DNA from: Leifsonia shinshuensis
GTDB taxonomy: Bacteria; Actinomycetota; Actinomycetes; Actinomycetales; Microbacteriaceae
Assembly: GCF_022606355.1 (NCBI RefSeq)
Contig: NZ_JAHHZQ010000003.1
Span: 186,001-250,000 of the forward strand
DNA: 64,000 nt
Reading direction: 5' to 3'
Below the pieces are notes generated by a model. The model was not told the origin of the DNA. It saw nothing but the letters and a program-made list of their open reading frames with translations, and did not search any database. This document shows, piece by piece, positions 25,679-33,941 of this stretch (its first letter is position 1; every line of letters begins with the position of its first letter). The position numbers were made by a program, and so were the translations under genes.

Positions 25679-26602
25679 ATGACCATCCCCCTCTCCGGCA
25701 CCCACTACGGCCTGACCGCCGGCGACTACCACGCGACGATCGCTTCGGTCGGCGCCTCGCTCCGCACGCTGGAGCACCGCGGGCGCCGCCTCGTGGTCCC
25801 CTTCGACGCCGACGACGTGCGTCCGGTCTTCCGCGGCGCGACGCTCGCGCCCTGGCCCAACCGGGTCGTCGACGGGCGGTACACCTTCGACGGTGCGACG
25901 CAGCAGCTCGCTCTCACCGAACCCGGCCGCGGCCACGCGCTGCACGGTCTCGCGGCCTGGCTCGACTTCACCGCCGTCGACCGCTCGGCCAGCAGCGTCA
26001 CCCTGGCGGCGACCATCGAGGCGCAGGACGGCTACCCGCACCGCGTGGAGGTGGCCGTCGCGTTCGAGCTCGACGAGGACGGCCTGCACACCACGGTCAC
26101 GGGGACGAACTCCGGCCCCTCCCCGGCGCCGTGGGGCACCGGCCCGCACCCGTACCTCGTCGCGGGCGACGGCAGGGTCGACGACTGGACGCTCGAGCTC
26201 CCCGCTTCGGATGTGCTGACCGTGACGGAGGACCGCCTCATCCCGATCGGGCTCGCCGACGTGGCCGTCGAGGGCGGCGGCGTCTTCGACTTCCGTGCGC
26301 CGCGCGCGATCGCCGACACCTTCATCGACCACGCGTTCACGGGCCTGCTGCCGGCCGCCGACGGTCGCACCACTGTCGCCCTGCGCTCGGCCGAAGGGAC
26401 CGGCGTCGCGATGACGTGGGACGAGGCGTGCCCGTGGGTGCAGATCCACACCGCCGACCGCGACGTACCAGAGCAGAGCCGGCTGGGCCTCGCTGTCGAG
26501 CCGATGACCTGCCCGCCCGACGCCTACAACTCGGGCACCGACCTGATCGTGCTCGCCCCCGGCCAGTCGACCACCGCCTCCTGGACGATCGCCGCGCTCT
26601 GA
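25679..26602 (+). CDS. Aldose 1-epimerase (mutarotase family)
   Basis: Interconverts alpha and beta anomers of aldoses in the cytoplasm. The 307-residue protein shows GATLAPWPNRVVDGRYTFDG, the conserved His region GHALHGLAAWLDF, the second His in WGTGPHPYLVAG and a late Glu in RLGLAVEPMTCPPDAYN. A CAGAAT -10 box ends six bases before the ATG, so the mRNA is probably leaderless; the longer open frame to 25550 crosses the 10-bp repeat array and is rejected. It is single, followed by the palindromic repeat array. The sugar is not identifiable. Confidence 0.88.
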   Translation: MTIPLSGTHYGLTAGDYHATIASVGASLRTLEHRGRRLVVPFDADDVRPVFRGATLAPWPNRVVDGRYTFDGATQQLALTEPGRGHALHGLAAWLDFTAVDRSASSVTLAATIEAQDGYPHRVEVAVAFELDEDGLHTTVTGTNSGPSPAPWGTGPHPYLVAGDGRVDDWTLELPASDVLTVTEDRLIPIGLADVAVEGGGVFDFRAPRAIADTFIDHAFTGLLPAADGRTTVALRSAEGTGVAMTWDEACPWVQIHTADRDVPEQSRLGLAVEPMTCPPDAYNSGTDLIVLAPGQSTTASWTIAAL

Positions 26603-26667
26603 GCGCAGCCGCGCGGCGGGGTGCGGCACCTGCACGCGCGGCGCGGGGGCCCCGCGCGCGGCGCGAC

Positions 26668-27014
26668 ATTCGTGACGAATGCGCTGTTTCGCGGCACGAA
26701 TGTCGACATTCGTGACGAATGCGCTGTTTCGCGGCACGAAAGTCGACATTCGTGACGAATCTCGCACCCCCTGTGCTGCACGTCGCGCGGCACAAACGCC
26801 CCGCGCGGCGCGACATTCGTGACGAATGCGCCGTTTCGTGGCACGAAAGTCGACATTCGTGACGAATCTCGCACCCCCTGTGCTGCACGTCGCGCGGCAC
26901 AAACGCCCCGCGCGGCGCGACATTCGTGACGAATGCGCTGTTTCGTGGCACGAAAGTCGACATTCGTGACGAATGCGCTGTTTCGTGGCACGAAAGTCGA
27001 CATTCGTGACGAAT
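26668..27014. repeat. Array of 13 alternating palindromes, ATTCGTGACGAAT and TTTCGTGGCACGAAA
   Basis: Eight copies of ATTCGTGACGAAT start at 26668, 26708, 26748, 26815, 26855, 26922, 26962 and 27002. Five TTTCGYGGCACGAA palindromes start at 26687, 26727, 26834, 26941 and 26981. Consecutive copies are 40 bp apart, and a 107-bp block (26748 to 26855, 26815 to 26922) is duplicated. The array lies between convergent genes. The open frames across it (Arg/His/Cys-rich) are artefacts. There are no unique spacers and no cas genes, so it is not a CRISPR. Related copies occur at 36464 and 44173. Confidence 0.93.
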
Positions 27015-27042
27015 GCGCTGCCGGCACGCGCGGGGAACGGGT

Positions 27043-27078
27043 GATGCCCCCAGCGGAACCCGACCGGCTGGGGGCATC
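27043..27078. terminator. 12-bp stem hairpin after the palindrome array
   Basis: GATGCCCCCAGC and its perfect complement flank a 12-base loop. It lies 440 bp after the epimerase stop, beyond the repeat array, and could be a factor-independent terminator. No T-run follows. Confidence 0.5.
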
Positions 27079-27376
27079 GAAGCGCTGCACTAGGAGCAGC
27101 ATGGTGATCGACAGGAGGTGCGTACCCGTTCGCGCCTCCGTCTACCAGCGAGCCGACGGATGATTCAACATCAGCTCGTGGGTACGACGATACATGACCC
27201 ATGCGACATTTCGCATCTCACGGAGAGACTACACAAGCATTAGGGCGCGTTCGAAGCTGAGGCGCCCGGCCGCACTCCACCGCCGAGGGGCACCTCGTCG
27301 CCCTTGTCCGCACGTTTCAGGGGCGTTTGCGTGCCCTTCGACGATCCGGGAGGGCGGGCGAGCGCGGATGCGCCGG
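27079..27376. other. Intergenic stretch, no gene recognised, locally AT-richer
   Basis: Positions ~27150-27250 are clearly less GC-rich than the surroundings. AGGAGGTG at 27114 would make a good ribosome site, but no convincing coding frame follows; the longest plausible peptide is about 27 residues. No tRNA cloverleaf could be drawn. It may be a remnant of transferred DNA. Confidence 0.4.
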
Positions 27377-27417
27377 CGGCCGGGACGCGCATCCCACGAC
27401 GGTGCGCGTCCCGGCCG
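27377..27417 (-). terminator. Distal hairpin downstream of the amine oxidase gene
   Basis: CGGCCGGGACGCGCA and its perfect complement form a 15-bp stem. It follows a nearer hairpin (27430-27459), and both loops contain TCC(C)ACGAC. Together they make a tandem terminator for the minus-strand gene. Confidence 0.65.
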
Positions 27418-27429
27418 ACCGGGAGTGGT

Positions 27430-27459
27430 GCGCGCGGCCATCCACGACTGGCCGCGCGC
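27430..27459 (-). terminator. Proximal hairpin downstream of the amine oxidase gene
   Basis: GCGCGCGGCCA and its perfect complement form an 11-bp stem with an 8-base loop, 12 bp after the amine oxidase stop codon. It is the first of two consecutive hairpins. Confidence 0.7.
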
Positions 27460-27471
27460 GGTCTGAGGGGC

Positions 27472-28851
27472 CTACCGGGCCGGCTGCACGGCGGCGACGA
27501 TCGCCGCCGCCGTCTCGCGGCCGACGCGGATCGCGCCGTCCACGTGCTGGTAGCCCTTGCCTGCCATGTCGCTGCAGGAGAAGTGGATGGGGCCGACCGG
27601 GGCGCGGAGGTCCGAGCCGTACCGCGCGAGGCCGCCCATGTCGAAGCTGGCTGCGTAGGCGCCGCGCGTCCACTCCTCGCTGCCCCAGTCGCTCTCGTAG
27701 TAGACGACGGGGCTGAGCGCCTCGACGCCGTAGTAGTGCGACAGCGACTCGAGGATGCGCGCCTTGCGCTCCTCCGGCGAGAGCCGGAACACCTCGTCGG
27801 CCTCCTCGTCCGAGACGAAGCCGACCAGCGTTCCGCGCGGGTCGCCGTGGTAGCTGTTGTCGTACGCCTCGTGCACGAGCTCGTACGGGCTGAACGCTGT
27901 GCCGCTGTAGCCCTGCTCGCGCCAGAACGGCGTCTCGTAGACGGCGTGCACCTTGATGACGAAGCCCATCGACAGATGCTGGTGCAGCTGCTGCTGGCGG
28001 CGCGGCAGCGGCGGGTCGTAGGAGATGCGGCTGATCAGCACCGGAGGGACCGCGAGGATCGCGAACCGGGCGCGGACCTCCACACCGTCGGCGATCGCGG
28101 TGACACCCGACTCGCCGGCGCCCGACTCGTCCCAGCGCAGGGTGCGCACCGGCGCGTTCAGGTGCACGTCGTCGCCGAGGCGCTCGGCGAGCAGCAGCGG
28201 AACCTGCTGCAGGCCGCCCTTCACGCGCTTGTCGAGGATGAAGTCGGCGTCGACCAGGTTGCTGAAGCTCCCCGCGCTGGCCGCCATCAGGAGGGCCTGC
28301 AGCGCCGAGAACGCGTGCGCGGGCTTGGTGAGCATCGCGCCGGCGATGAACATGCCGATGTTGAGGCGGGCCTCCTCGTCGTCGGTCTGCGTCTCCAGCC
28401 AGCGGCGGAACGAGATCTCGTCCAGCTCCTTGGCCTGCGGGTGCTCCCACGGCCGGTCGGGGTCGATCTCGGCGACGAGCGCGTCGAGGCGCTCGATCAG
28501 ACCGACGATCTCCTTCTCGGTGGCCGGGGCGACCGGGAAGATCTCACCCTCGAACGTGCGCCGCGCGCCGTTCTCGCCGAGGTAGATGTTGATCCCCTCG
28601 CGGTACCGGGAGTAGGTCTCCAGCCCCAGTTCGTCCAGGGTCTCGATGAGCGCGTCCTGGTCGGGCGACACCCACTGGCCGCCGATCTCCAGCGTCGCGC
28701 CGTCGATGTCGTTCGTCCAGAGGCGGCCGCCGACGCGGTCCCTGGCCTCCAGGACGGCCACGCTCAGTCCGGCCTTCTTCAGCTGCGTCGCGGCCGTGAG
28801 GCCGGAGGCTCCAGCGCCGACGATGACGACGTCACGTTCGATGCTGTCCAT
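27472..28851 (-). CDS. FAD-dependent amine oxidase, putrescine-oxidase-like
   Basis: A 459-residue flavoprotein of the monoamine/polyamine oxidase family. The N-terminus has the dinucleotide fold VVIVGAGASGLTAATQL and GRLWTNDIDGATLEIGGQWV; the C-terminus has the FAD-binding GKGYQHVDGAIRVGRETAA. Size and layout match actinobacterial putrescine oxidases, which convert putrescine to 4-aminobutanal with release of ammonia and peroxide. With gabT-gabD in the same window this supports putrescine-to-succinate catabolism, though an aminobutanal dehydrogenase is not adjacent. The ATG at 28851 is chosen because GGAGGAG precedes it by 9 bases. Other amine substrates are possible. Confidence 0.82.
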   Translation of the reverse strand: MDSIERDVVIVGAGASGLTAATQLKKAGLSVAVLEARDRVGGRLWTNDIDGATLEIGGQWVSPDQDALIETLDELGLETYSRYREGINIYLGENGARRTFEGEIFPVAPATEKEIVGLIERLDALVAEIDPDRPWEHPQAKELDEISFRRWLETQTDDEEARLNIGMFIAGAMLTKPAHAFSALQALLMAASAGSFSNLVDADFILDKRVKGGLQQVPLLLAERLGDDVHLNAPVRTLRWDESGAGESGVTAIADGVEVRARFAILAVPPVLISRISYDPPLPRRQQQLHQHLSMGFVIKVHAVYETPFWREQGYSGTAFSPYELVHEAYDNSYHGDPRGTLVGFVSDEEADEVFRLSPEERKARILESLSHYYGVEALSPVVYYESDWGSEEWTRGAYAASFDMGGLARYGSDLRAPVGPIHFSCSDMAGKGYQHVDGAIRVGRETAAAIVAAVQPAR

Positions 28852-28934
28852 TGCTATCAACTCCTCCATCGGGTCACGAGGATGCTAGGCGGCGCCGCGA
28901 CGCCGTTTCCTGTACACGCTGTCGAAGGAACGCA

Positions 28935-30101
28935 CTAGTCCTCGACGACGTGTACGTTCGCCGCTTCCTCCGCGGCGGCACCGCTCACGCGCAGGTAGAC
29001 GATGAGCCAGCTGAACACCAGGACGCCGGCGACGAGCTCGGCGGCGGTCAGCACGTAGTAGCCGACCGCGAAGAACACCAGCATCAGCACGATCGCGCCG
29101 AAGAACACGTAGCCGAGCACGAAGAACGACCGCGGCGCGTTCGGCAGCGCCCCACGCACCCAGAACACCACCAGCGCGAACACCAGCACCATCCCGACGG
29201 CCGACACGTTGTGCAAGGTCACGGAGATGTTCAGTGTGAAGACGCCGACTCCCGCCAGCAGCACGCCGATCAGGATGAGCCCGACCCGCACGCGCAGCAC
29301 GGCCGACCTCCGTCTCGGGTCCTCGATGCCGCGCGCATCCGTGGCGTACCGCGCGATCGCGGTGACGATGACGCCGGCGATGATCAGCGTCAGGTTGAAG
29401 GCGAGGGACGACACGCTCTGCGTCATCCCGAGCGCGCTGAGGTGCAGCTGCCACCAGTGCGGATCCGGGGCGCTCAGCATGGAGGTCAGGATGCCGACCA
29501 CGGCGAACTCGGCGAGCACCGTCGAGAGCCGCATGAGGTCCATCCGGGCGGCGGAGAGGAACACCGCGTAGCCGGTGACTCCCGCCGCGGCCGCGGCGAG
29601 CGCTGTCGCCGAGAGGTGATAGACGGTGGCGTCCTGGAAGCCGTTGGCCAGCACGGCGCCCAGGACGAGCCAGCCGAGCAGCGCGAGGATGCCGTGCGCG
29701 AGGGCGATCGCGAAGGTGTCGAAGATGTCGACTCCCGCGGTGGAGCTCAAGGGCAGCGCGGAGCGATGCCGCGACCCCAGCGCCGAGGGAGCCTGCGACC
29801 GAGGTTGCGGCGCTGGACGCGCCTCCCCCGTCGTCTGGAACGGCGTCAGCCCCTCACGCCGCCACAGCCTCCCGGTGAGGTAGGCCAGGAAGGCGATGAT
29901 CCCGCCGGCGATCGCGACGAACTGGCCGAGCGAGTCCGGACCTGCGATCGGGAGGGTGCGGCCCCAGAACAGCAGCAGCGCCACCACCCCGACGACGACG
30001 AACACCGCCGCACCGCAGACGATCCCGGCGCCCTCGACCGTCAGCTGCGCCGGCGCCGACAGCCCGCCGAACGCCGGAAGGGCCCGTCTCGTCGTGCTCA
30101 C
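28935..30101 (-). CDS. DUF998-like polytopic membrane protein
   Basis: A 388-residue membrane protein with about ten hydrophobic segments; a charged linker (residues ~75-110, ending SRHRSALPLSS) separates the first two helices from the remaining block. The layout resembles DUF998-type proteins, but the match is by overall pattern only. The GTG at 30101 is chosen for its GGGAGG ribosome site seven bases upstream. It lies 83 bp upstream of the amine oxidase gene on the same strand and could be cotranscribed with it, for example as a transport partner; that is speculation. Confidence 0.55.
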   Translation of the reverse strand: MSTTRRALPAFGGLSAPAQLTVEGAGIVCGAAVFVVVGVVALLLFWGRTLPIAGPDSLGQFVAIAGGIIAFLAYLTGRLWRREGLTPFQTTGEARPAPQPRSQAPSALGSRHRSALPLSSTAGVDIFDTFAIALAHGILALLGWLVLGAVLANGFQDATVYHLSATALAAAAAGVTGYAVFLSAARMDLMRLSTVLAEFAVVGILTSMLSAPDPHWWQLHLSALGMTQSVSSLAFNLTLIIAGVIVTAIARYATDARGIEDPRRRSAVLRVRVGLILIGVLLAGVGVFTLNISVTLHNVSAVGMVLVFALVVFWVRGALPNAPRSFFVLGYVFFGAIVLMLVFFAVGYYVLTAAELVAGVLVFSWLIVYLRVSGAAAEEAANVHVVED

Positions 30102-30204
30102 GCCGACCACCTCCCGCACACCGCGCGCGGTCACCGCCGGCCGATGTCGCGCACAATGTAACCCCCGGATCCCCCGCGCGGCTACAGCAGACTCCACCGC
30201 CGCC

Positions 30205-30260
30205 GAGACGTGAGAGATCGCCGAATCTGCGCGGCCGATTCCCGCGACTGCTCACGTCTC
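30205..30260 (-). terminator. Inverted repeat over the FUSC stop codon
   Basis: GAGACGTGAG (30205-30214) and CTCACGTCTC (30251-30260) are perfect 10-bp arms 36 bases apart; the right arm contains the FUSC stop. A long-loop hairpin here could end minus-strand transcription or be a regulator site for the next gene. Confidence 0.4.
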
Positions 30261-32540
30261 GATGGGGGCGGGGAGGTCGGCGCCGAGGGCGTCGACCGGG
30301 CCGACGATGACGGCCTCCAGCCGCCGGACGACGTCGAGGTAGTCGCCCGTCCAGACGATCCGCACCGCGGTCGCGGTGACCGTCCCGTGCTCGTCGCCGA
30401 GGTCGCGCTCGACCGCGTCGGCGAGCCGCGAGCGTGCGGAGGCGTCGGCGGGTTCGGGAGGGGGCGGCGTGCGCCGCTCGACCAGCCCCGCGGCCAAGCG
30501 CGCGTACCAATCGTCGAGCCGCGCGAGCGAAGCGTCCAGCGCGCGGTGGGCGGCCGCCCGGTCGGCGTCGACGGCCTCCTGTCCCCGCCAGAGGTCCAGG
30601 ATCGCATCGCCCGCCGACCGCACACCGGCGACGCCGTTGACGGAGGCCGAGACCTCGGCGAGGGGCCGGCGCTTGCTTCCGCGCTCCCCCAGATACGTGC
30701 GGAACGCGTCGTCCAGCCGCCGAGCGGCGGCCGCGGCCCGGAGCGACTGAACGCGGGGCTCCGGGCCGTCGTGCGCCGCGGCATCGCAGCGGCCCAGCCC
30801 GAACGCGACGGACGCGGCCAGGTAGTCCAGGCTCGCGGTGTAGGCCTGTGCGAGCGCCTGCCTCAGCGCCGCCGCAGCCCCGCGCGGCCAGAACAGCGCC
30901 CCGACGAGGAGGCTCACCGCACACCCGAGGGCGATGTCCTCGATCCGGATGAGCCCGACCGTCCACCCCGACGGCGCGATGAGGTTGAAGAGCAGCACGA
31001 GGAGGATCGTGAACGCCGCCTGGCCGGCCGCGAACGAGATCGCGGCCGGGGCGATCCCGGCCACCAGGATGGCGATCGGCAGGAGCACCCAGATGACCAC
31101 CCGGTTGTCGCCGATCGCGAGCATCGCAGCGGCACCGAGCAGCACCCCGACCGCGGTTCCGATCACGCCGCGCAGCACGGTCTGGCCGGTGCTCAAGGCG
31201 TTCGACCGCAGCACGGACAGCGTGCCGAGCACCACCCAGAACGAGTGCTGCACGCCGGTCAGGTTGGCCAGCAGCACGGCGAGCCCGAGGGCGACGGCGC
31301 CGCGGATGCTGTTGCGCAGCCAGACCGAGTTCCAGCCGACGAATCCGCTCGCGCGCTCCGCCGCGACCGCCACCGGGCCGGCCAGGCCGCCCGGCTGACG
31401 GCCCATCACCCGCTGCCACCAGGAGCGGCGCTCCGCCCGCGCGGTGAGCGCGATGTTGACCGCGACGGCCGTGGTCGCCTGGGCGAGCTCCTGCGCCCGG
31501 AAGCCGGGATCGAGGGAGGCGAGGACGCGGTCGGCGACGCGGCCGCCCTCCTCCGTCGCACCGGTGACCGGGAGGGCCATGGTCGCGGCCTCCACGGCAC
31601 CGCGGGCCTCGCCCAGGAGGTCGAGCGCCGCCTCGAGCTCCGCAGGGTCGCCGCCGTGCCGGCCCAGGAGCTCAGCGCCGCGATCCAGCACGGCGGCCGC
31701 CGCGCTCTTGACCTCGAAGGCAGCGACGTGCACGGCGCCTCCGGGAGCGGCCGCCGGGATGCGGACATGCTCGAACTGCTCGATGACGGCGTTCAGCCAG
31801 GTCAGCTCGTCCACCAGCCGGACGATGGTGCGCGCGGACGTGCTGAGCCCGGTCGGCCGGTACGGCGTGTCGAGGAACGACCGGTGCAGCGCTGCGACGG
31901 CCGCGTCGGCCTCCCCGGTCGCGCTGTCGCGCTGGGCGGCCAACTCGGGGTTGCCCGCCCGGAGCATCGCAGCCGCCTCGGCACGCAGCCGGGCGGCGAG
32001 CGCGCGGCACGCGTCGACGGCGGGACCCCGCAACGGCTCGCGGGTCGGGGCCGGCCACAGCACGACGATGGCGACGACGGCGACGACCGACGCGATCCCC
32101 CAGCCCAGCAGCCGCGGGCCGAGCGACGCGACCGTGCCGGGGAGCGTGACCGGCAGGATGAACGCCAGGAGCAGCGACGTGCTCGCCGAGGCCATCACCG
32201 AGCTCACCGACCCGGCGAAGAGCACCACGAAGGCGACCACCGCCATGGCGACGGCAGAGAGCCAGACAGGTCTGGAGAGGAGCGTGCCGACGCACACGAG
32301 CACGGCGCCTGCCACGGCCAGCCCGAGCTGGGCCTGCACGCGGTCGAGCAGCGGTCCGCTGAAGTCGACGAGCAGCAGCATCGCGAACGACCCGAACGCG
32401 GCGAAGGTCGCCACGTCCGAACTGCCGATCACCAGCCCGCCGAACGCGAAGAGCAGCGGCATGACGATCGCCGCACGCCCGGCACGGCGCAGCGCGGCGA
32501 AATCGGGATCGTGCCGCTTCAGCCATGCCACGACGCGCAT
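30252..32540 (-). CDS. FUSC-family inner-membrane transporter
   Basis: A 762-residue protein of the FUSC (fusaric acid/aromatic acid exporter-like) type. It has two membrane blocks of about six helices each (residues ~20-170 and ~400-540), each followed by a soluble alpha-helical cytoplasmic part, the classic duplicated layout. The second membrane block contains QHSFWVVLGTLSVLRSNALS and GTAVGVLLGAAAML, typical of FUSC_2. The ATG is preceded by GAGGAGGT at five bases. Likely function: export of aromatic acids or other toxic organic anions. It stands alone, with a minisatellite in its upstream DNA. Confidence 0.85.
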   Translation of the reverse strand: MRVVAWLKRHDPDFAALRRAGRAAIVMPLLFAFGGLVIGSSDVATFAAFGSFAMLLLVDFSGPLLDRVQAQLGLAVAGAVLVCVGTLLSRPVWLSAVAMAVVAFVVLFAGSVSSVMASASTSLLLAFILPVTLPGTVASLGPRLLGWGIASVVAVVAIVVLWPAPTREPLRGPAVDACRALAARLRAEAAAMLRAGNPELAAQRDSATGEADAAVAALHRSFLDTPYRPTGLSTSARTIVRLVDELTWLNAVIEQFEHVRIPAAAPGGAVHVAAFEVKSAAAAVLDRGAELLGRHGGDPAELEAALDLLGEARGAVEAATMALPVTGATEEGGRVADRVLASLDPGFRAQELAQATTAVAVNIALTARAERRSWWQRVMGRQPGGLAGPVAVAAERASGFVGWNSVWLRNSIRGAVALGLAVLLANLTGVQHSFWVVLGTLSVLRSNALSTGQTVLRGVIGTAVGVLLGAAAMLAIGDNRVVIWVLLPIAILVAGIAPAAISFAAGQAAFTILLVLLFNLIAPSGWTVGLIRIEDIALGCAVSLLVGALFWPRGAAAALRQALAQAYTASLDYLAASVAFGLGRCDAAAHDGPEPRVQSLRAAAAARRLDDAFRTYLGERGSKRRPLAEVSASVNGVAGVRSAGDAILDLWRGQEAVDADRAAAHRALDASLARLDDWYARLAAGLVERRTPPPPEPADASARSRLADAVERDLGDEHGTVTATAVRIVWTGDYLDVVRRLEAVIVGPVDALGADLPAPIET

Positions 32541-32611
32541 CGGACCTCCTCACACCCGCCGCCACCGCACACCCTAGCCGCGTCCGGGACGGAGGGGCAC
32601 TGGGGGGGCTG

Positions 32612-32835
32612 GGCGGTGGAGCGGTGGAGCGGTGGAGCGGTGGGGGTGGAGGGATGGGGCGGTAGAGCGCCGGGGCGGTGGGGGTGGAGGGATGGGGCGG
32701 TAGAGCGCCGGGGCGGTGGGGGTGGAGGGATGGGGCGGTAGAGCGCCGGGGCGGTGGGGGTGGAGGGATGGGGCGGTGGAGCGCCGGGGCGGTGGGGGTG
32801 GAGGGATGGGGCGGTGGAGCGCCGGGGCGGTGGAG
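32612..32835. repeat. 38-bp minisatellite (five full copies) preceded by 9-bp repeats
   Basis: Full units start at 32637, 32675, 32713, 32751 and 32789, each containing GTGGAGGGATGGGGCGGT; a partial copy begins at 32827. Copies 1-3 read GGTAGAGC and copies 4-5 GGTGGAGC at one position. A run of GCGGTGGA units (9 bp) precedes them. Open frames across it are Pro-rich artefacts. It lies upstream of the FUSC gene, so copy-number change could affect its expression. Confidence 0.92.
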
Positions 32836-32864
32836 AGCCCCGGGGGGTGGAGGTCGCCCGCGGG

Positions 32865-33941
32865 TCAGTCGTCGGAGTCGGTGGCGTCCGGTGCGCCGGA
32901 GGCCACCGCGGCGGTGACGGGGGCGCCATCCGTCGGCGGCGCTGAGGTCGTCGTCGGGGCCGCGCTCGTCGGCATCGCCGCCCCCGTCGGTGGCGCGGCA
33001 GACTTCCGCGGAGCCGCGACCCACTCGCGGGCGGACGAGGTGCGCGGAGCGGGGCCCAGTGCAGCGGGCTGGTCGGTGCCCGAGCCGTCGGCACCCGAGT
33101 CACCGGCACCGGAACCGCCGGCGCGTGCCCAGGTCGCGCCGGAGCCGCCGTCGCCCGCACGGCCCGCACCCGCTCCGCCCGCACCCGCTCCGCCCGCACC
33201 CGCACCGCCCGCACCCGCACCGCCCGCGCCAGCACTGCCAGCGCTCGAGCCCGAGGAAGCGGAGCGATGGCCGTCAGAGCCCTGCGAGCCCGGTCCGCCT
33301 CCCCGCGTCGACTGCACCGCGGCCACGCCGAGCGGGGGCTGCCCGTCGGCCCCGGCCTGGTCCGTGAGCCCGCCCGCGCCGTCGATGCCGCTTGCGCCGT
33401 CGGCCGCTGAGGCCCGGTCGCCGTCCACGGTGCGACGGGTCCCTCGATCCGACGCGTCCCCCGACGATCCAGGGGCCTCCCGACCCGACCCGGCTTCGGG
33501 CCGCCGATCCGCGTTTCGTTGAGTCTCGTCCGCGACCGGATCCGCCCCGGCGTTGGGCGGCGCGGCCGGTTTCTCGGTCGGGGCCTGCCCGGCCGGAGCG
33601 GAAGCGGGGACGCCGACGAGGTGGTCGAAGACCGTCGTCACGCGGCCGACGACCGCGTGGAAGCCCGGACTCGCCGCAGCGGCGGCGGAGGCCCCGCCCG
33701 CCAGGACGAGGGCCAGGACGACGACCGTGGTGGTCCGCCGGGAGCTGCGCGCCGACCACGTCACACGACCGCGGCGCCCCGACAGCAGCCGGGCGACGTG
33801 GCGCGCGGGCTCCGGAGCCTCGGCGGGCACGGCCTCCCTGAGCTCCTCCAGAGCGGCGGTGAGCGCGGCGTCGCCGTCGAGGTCCGCCTCGCGCAGCAGG
33901 CGCAGGACGGGGTCGACCTCGTTCGGCCGTCCTGCGCTCAT
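32865..33941 (-). CDS. Membrane-anchored partner (putative anti-sigma-like) of the ECF sigma factor
   Basis: A 358-residue protein coupled to the sigma gene by a 4-bp overlap (ATGA). Residues 1-70 are charged and cytoplasmic, residues ~70-92 (VVVLALVLAGGASAAAAA) form one membrane helix, and the rest is an extracellular low-complexity region with a Gly/Ala tract GAGGAGAGGAGAGG encoded by 15-bp repeats near 33163-33230. The gene order and topology suggest an anti-sigma or sensor role, but no zinc-binding HxxxCxxC motif or known anti-sigma domain is visible in the cytoplasmic part. Confidence 0.6.
   Translation of the reverse strand: MSAGRPNEVDPVLRLLREADLDGDAALTAALEELREAVPAEAPEPARHVARLLSGRRGRVTWSARSSRRTTTVVVLALVLAGGASAAAAASPGFHAVVGRVTTVFDHLVGVPASAPAGQAPTEKPAAPPNAGADPVADETQRNADRRPEAGSGREAPGSSGDASDRGTRRTVDGDRASAADGASGIDGAGGLTDQAGADGQPPLGVAAVQSTRGGGPGSQGSDGHRSASSGSSAGSAGAGGAGAGGAGAGGAGAGGAGAGRAGDGGSGATWARAGGSGAGDSGADGSGTDQPAALGPAPRTSSAREWVAAPRKSAAPPTGAAMPTSAAPTTTSAPPTDGAPVTAAVASGAPDATDSDD

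Noticed and set aside
26668-27014. CRISPR array
   Set aside because: Units are palindromes in direct succession with the spacers themselves repeated, no unique spacers, and no cas genes in the window.
26337-27202. Frames reading RIRHECRLSCHETAH repeats
   Set aside because: They translate the palindrome array; the repeated peptide is only a product of the 40-bp DNA period.
27140-27260. tRNA gene in the AT-richer spacer
   Set aside because: No acceptor stem or T-loop pairing could be drawn.
32519-33235. Pro-rich 238-codon frame on the minus strand
   Set aside because: It translates the 38-bp minisatellite and then runs out of phase through the sigma partner gene.
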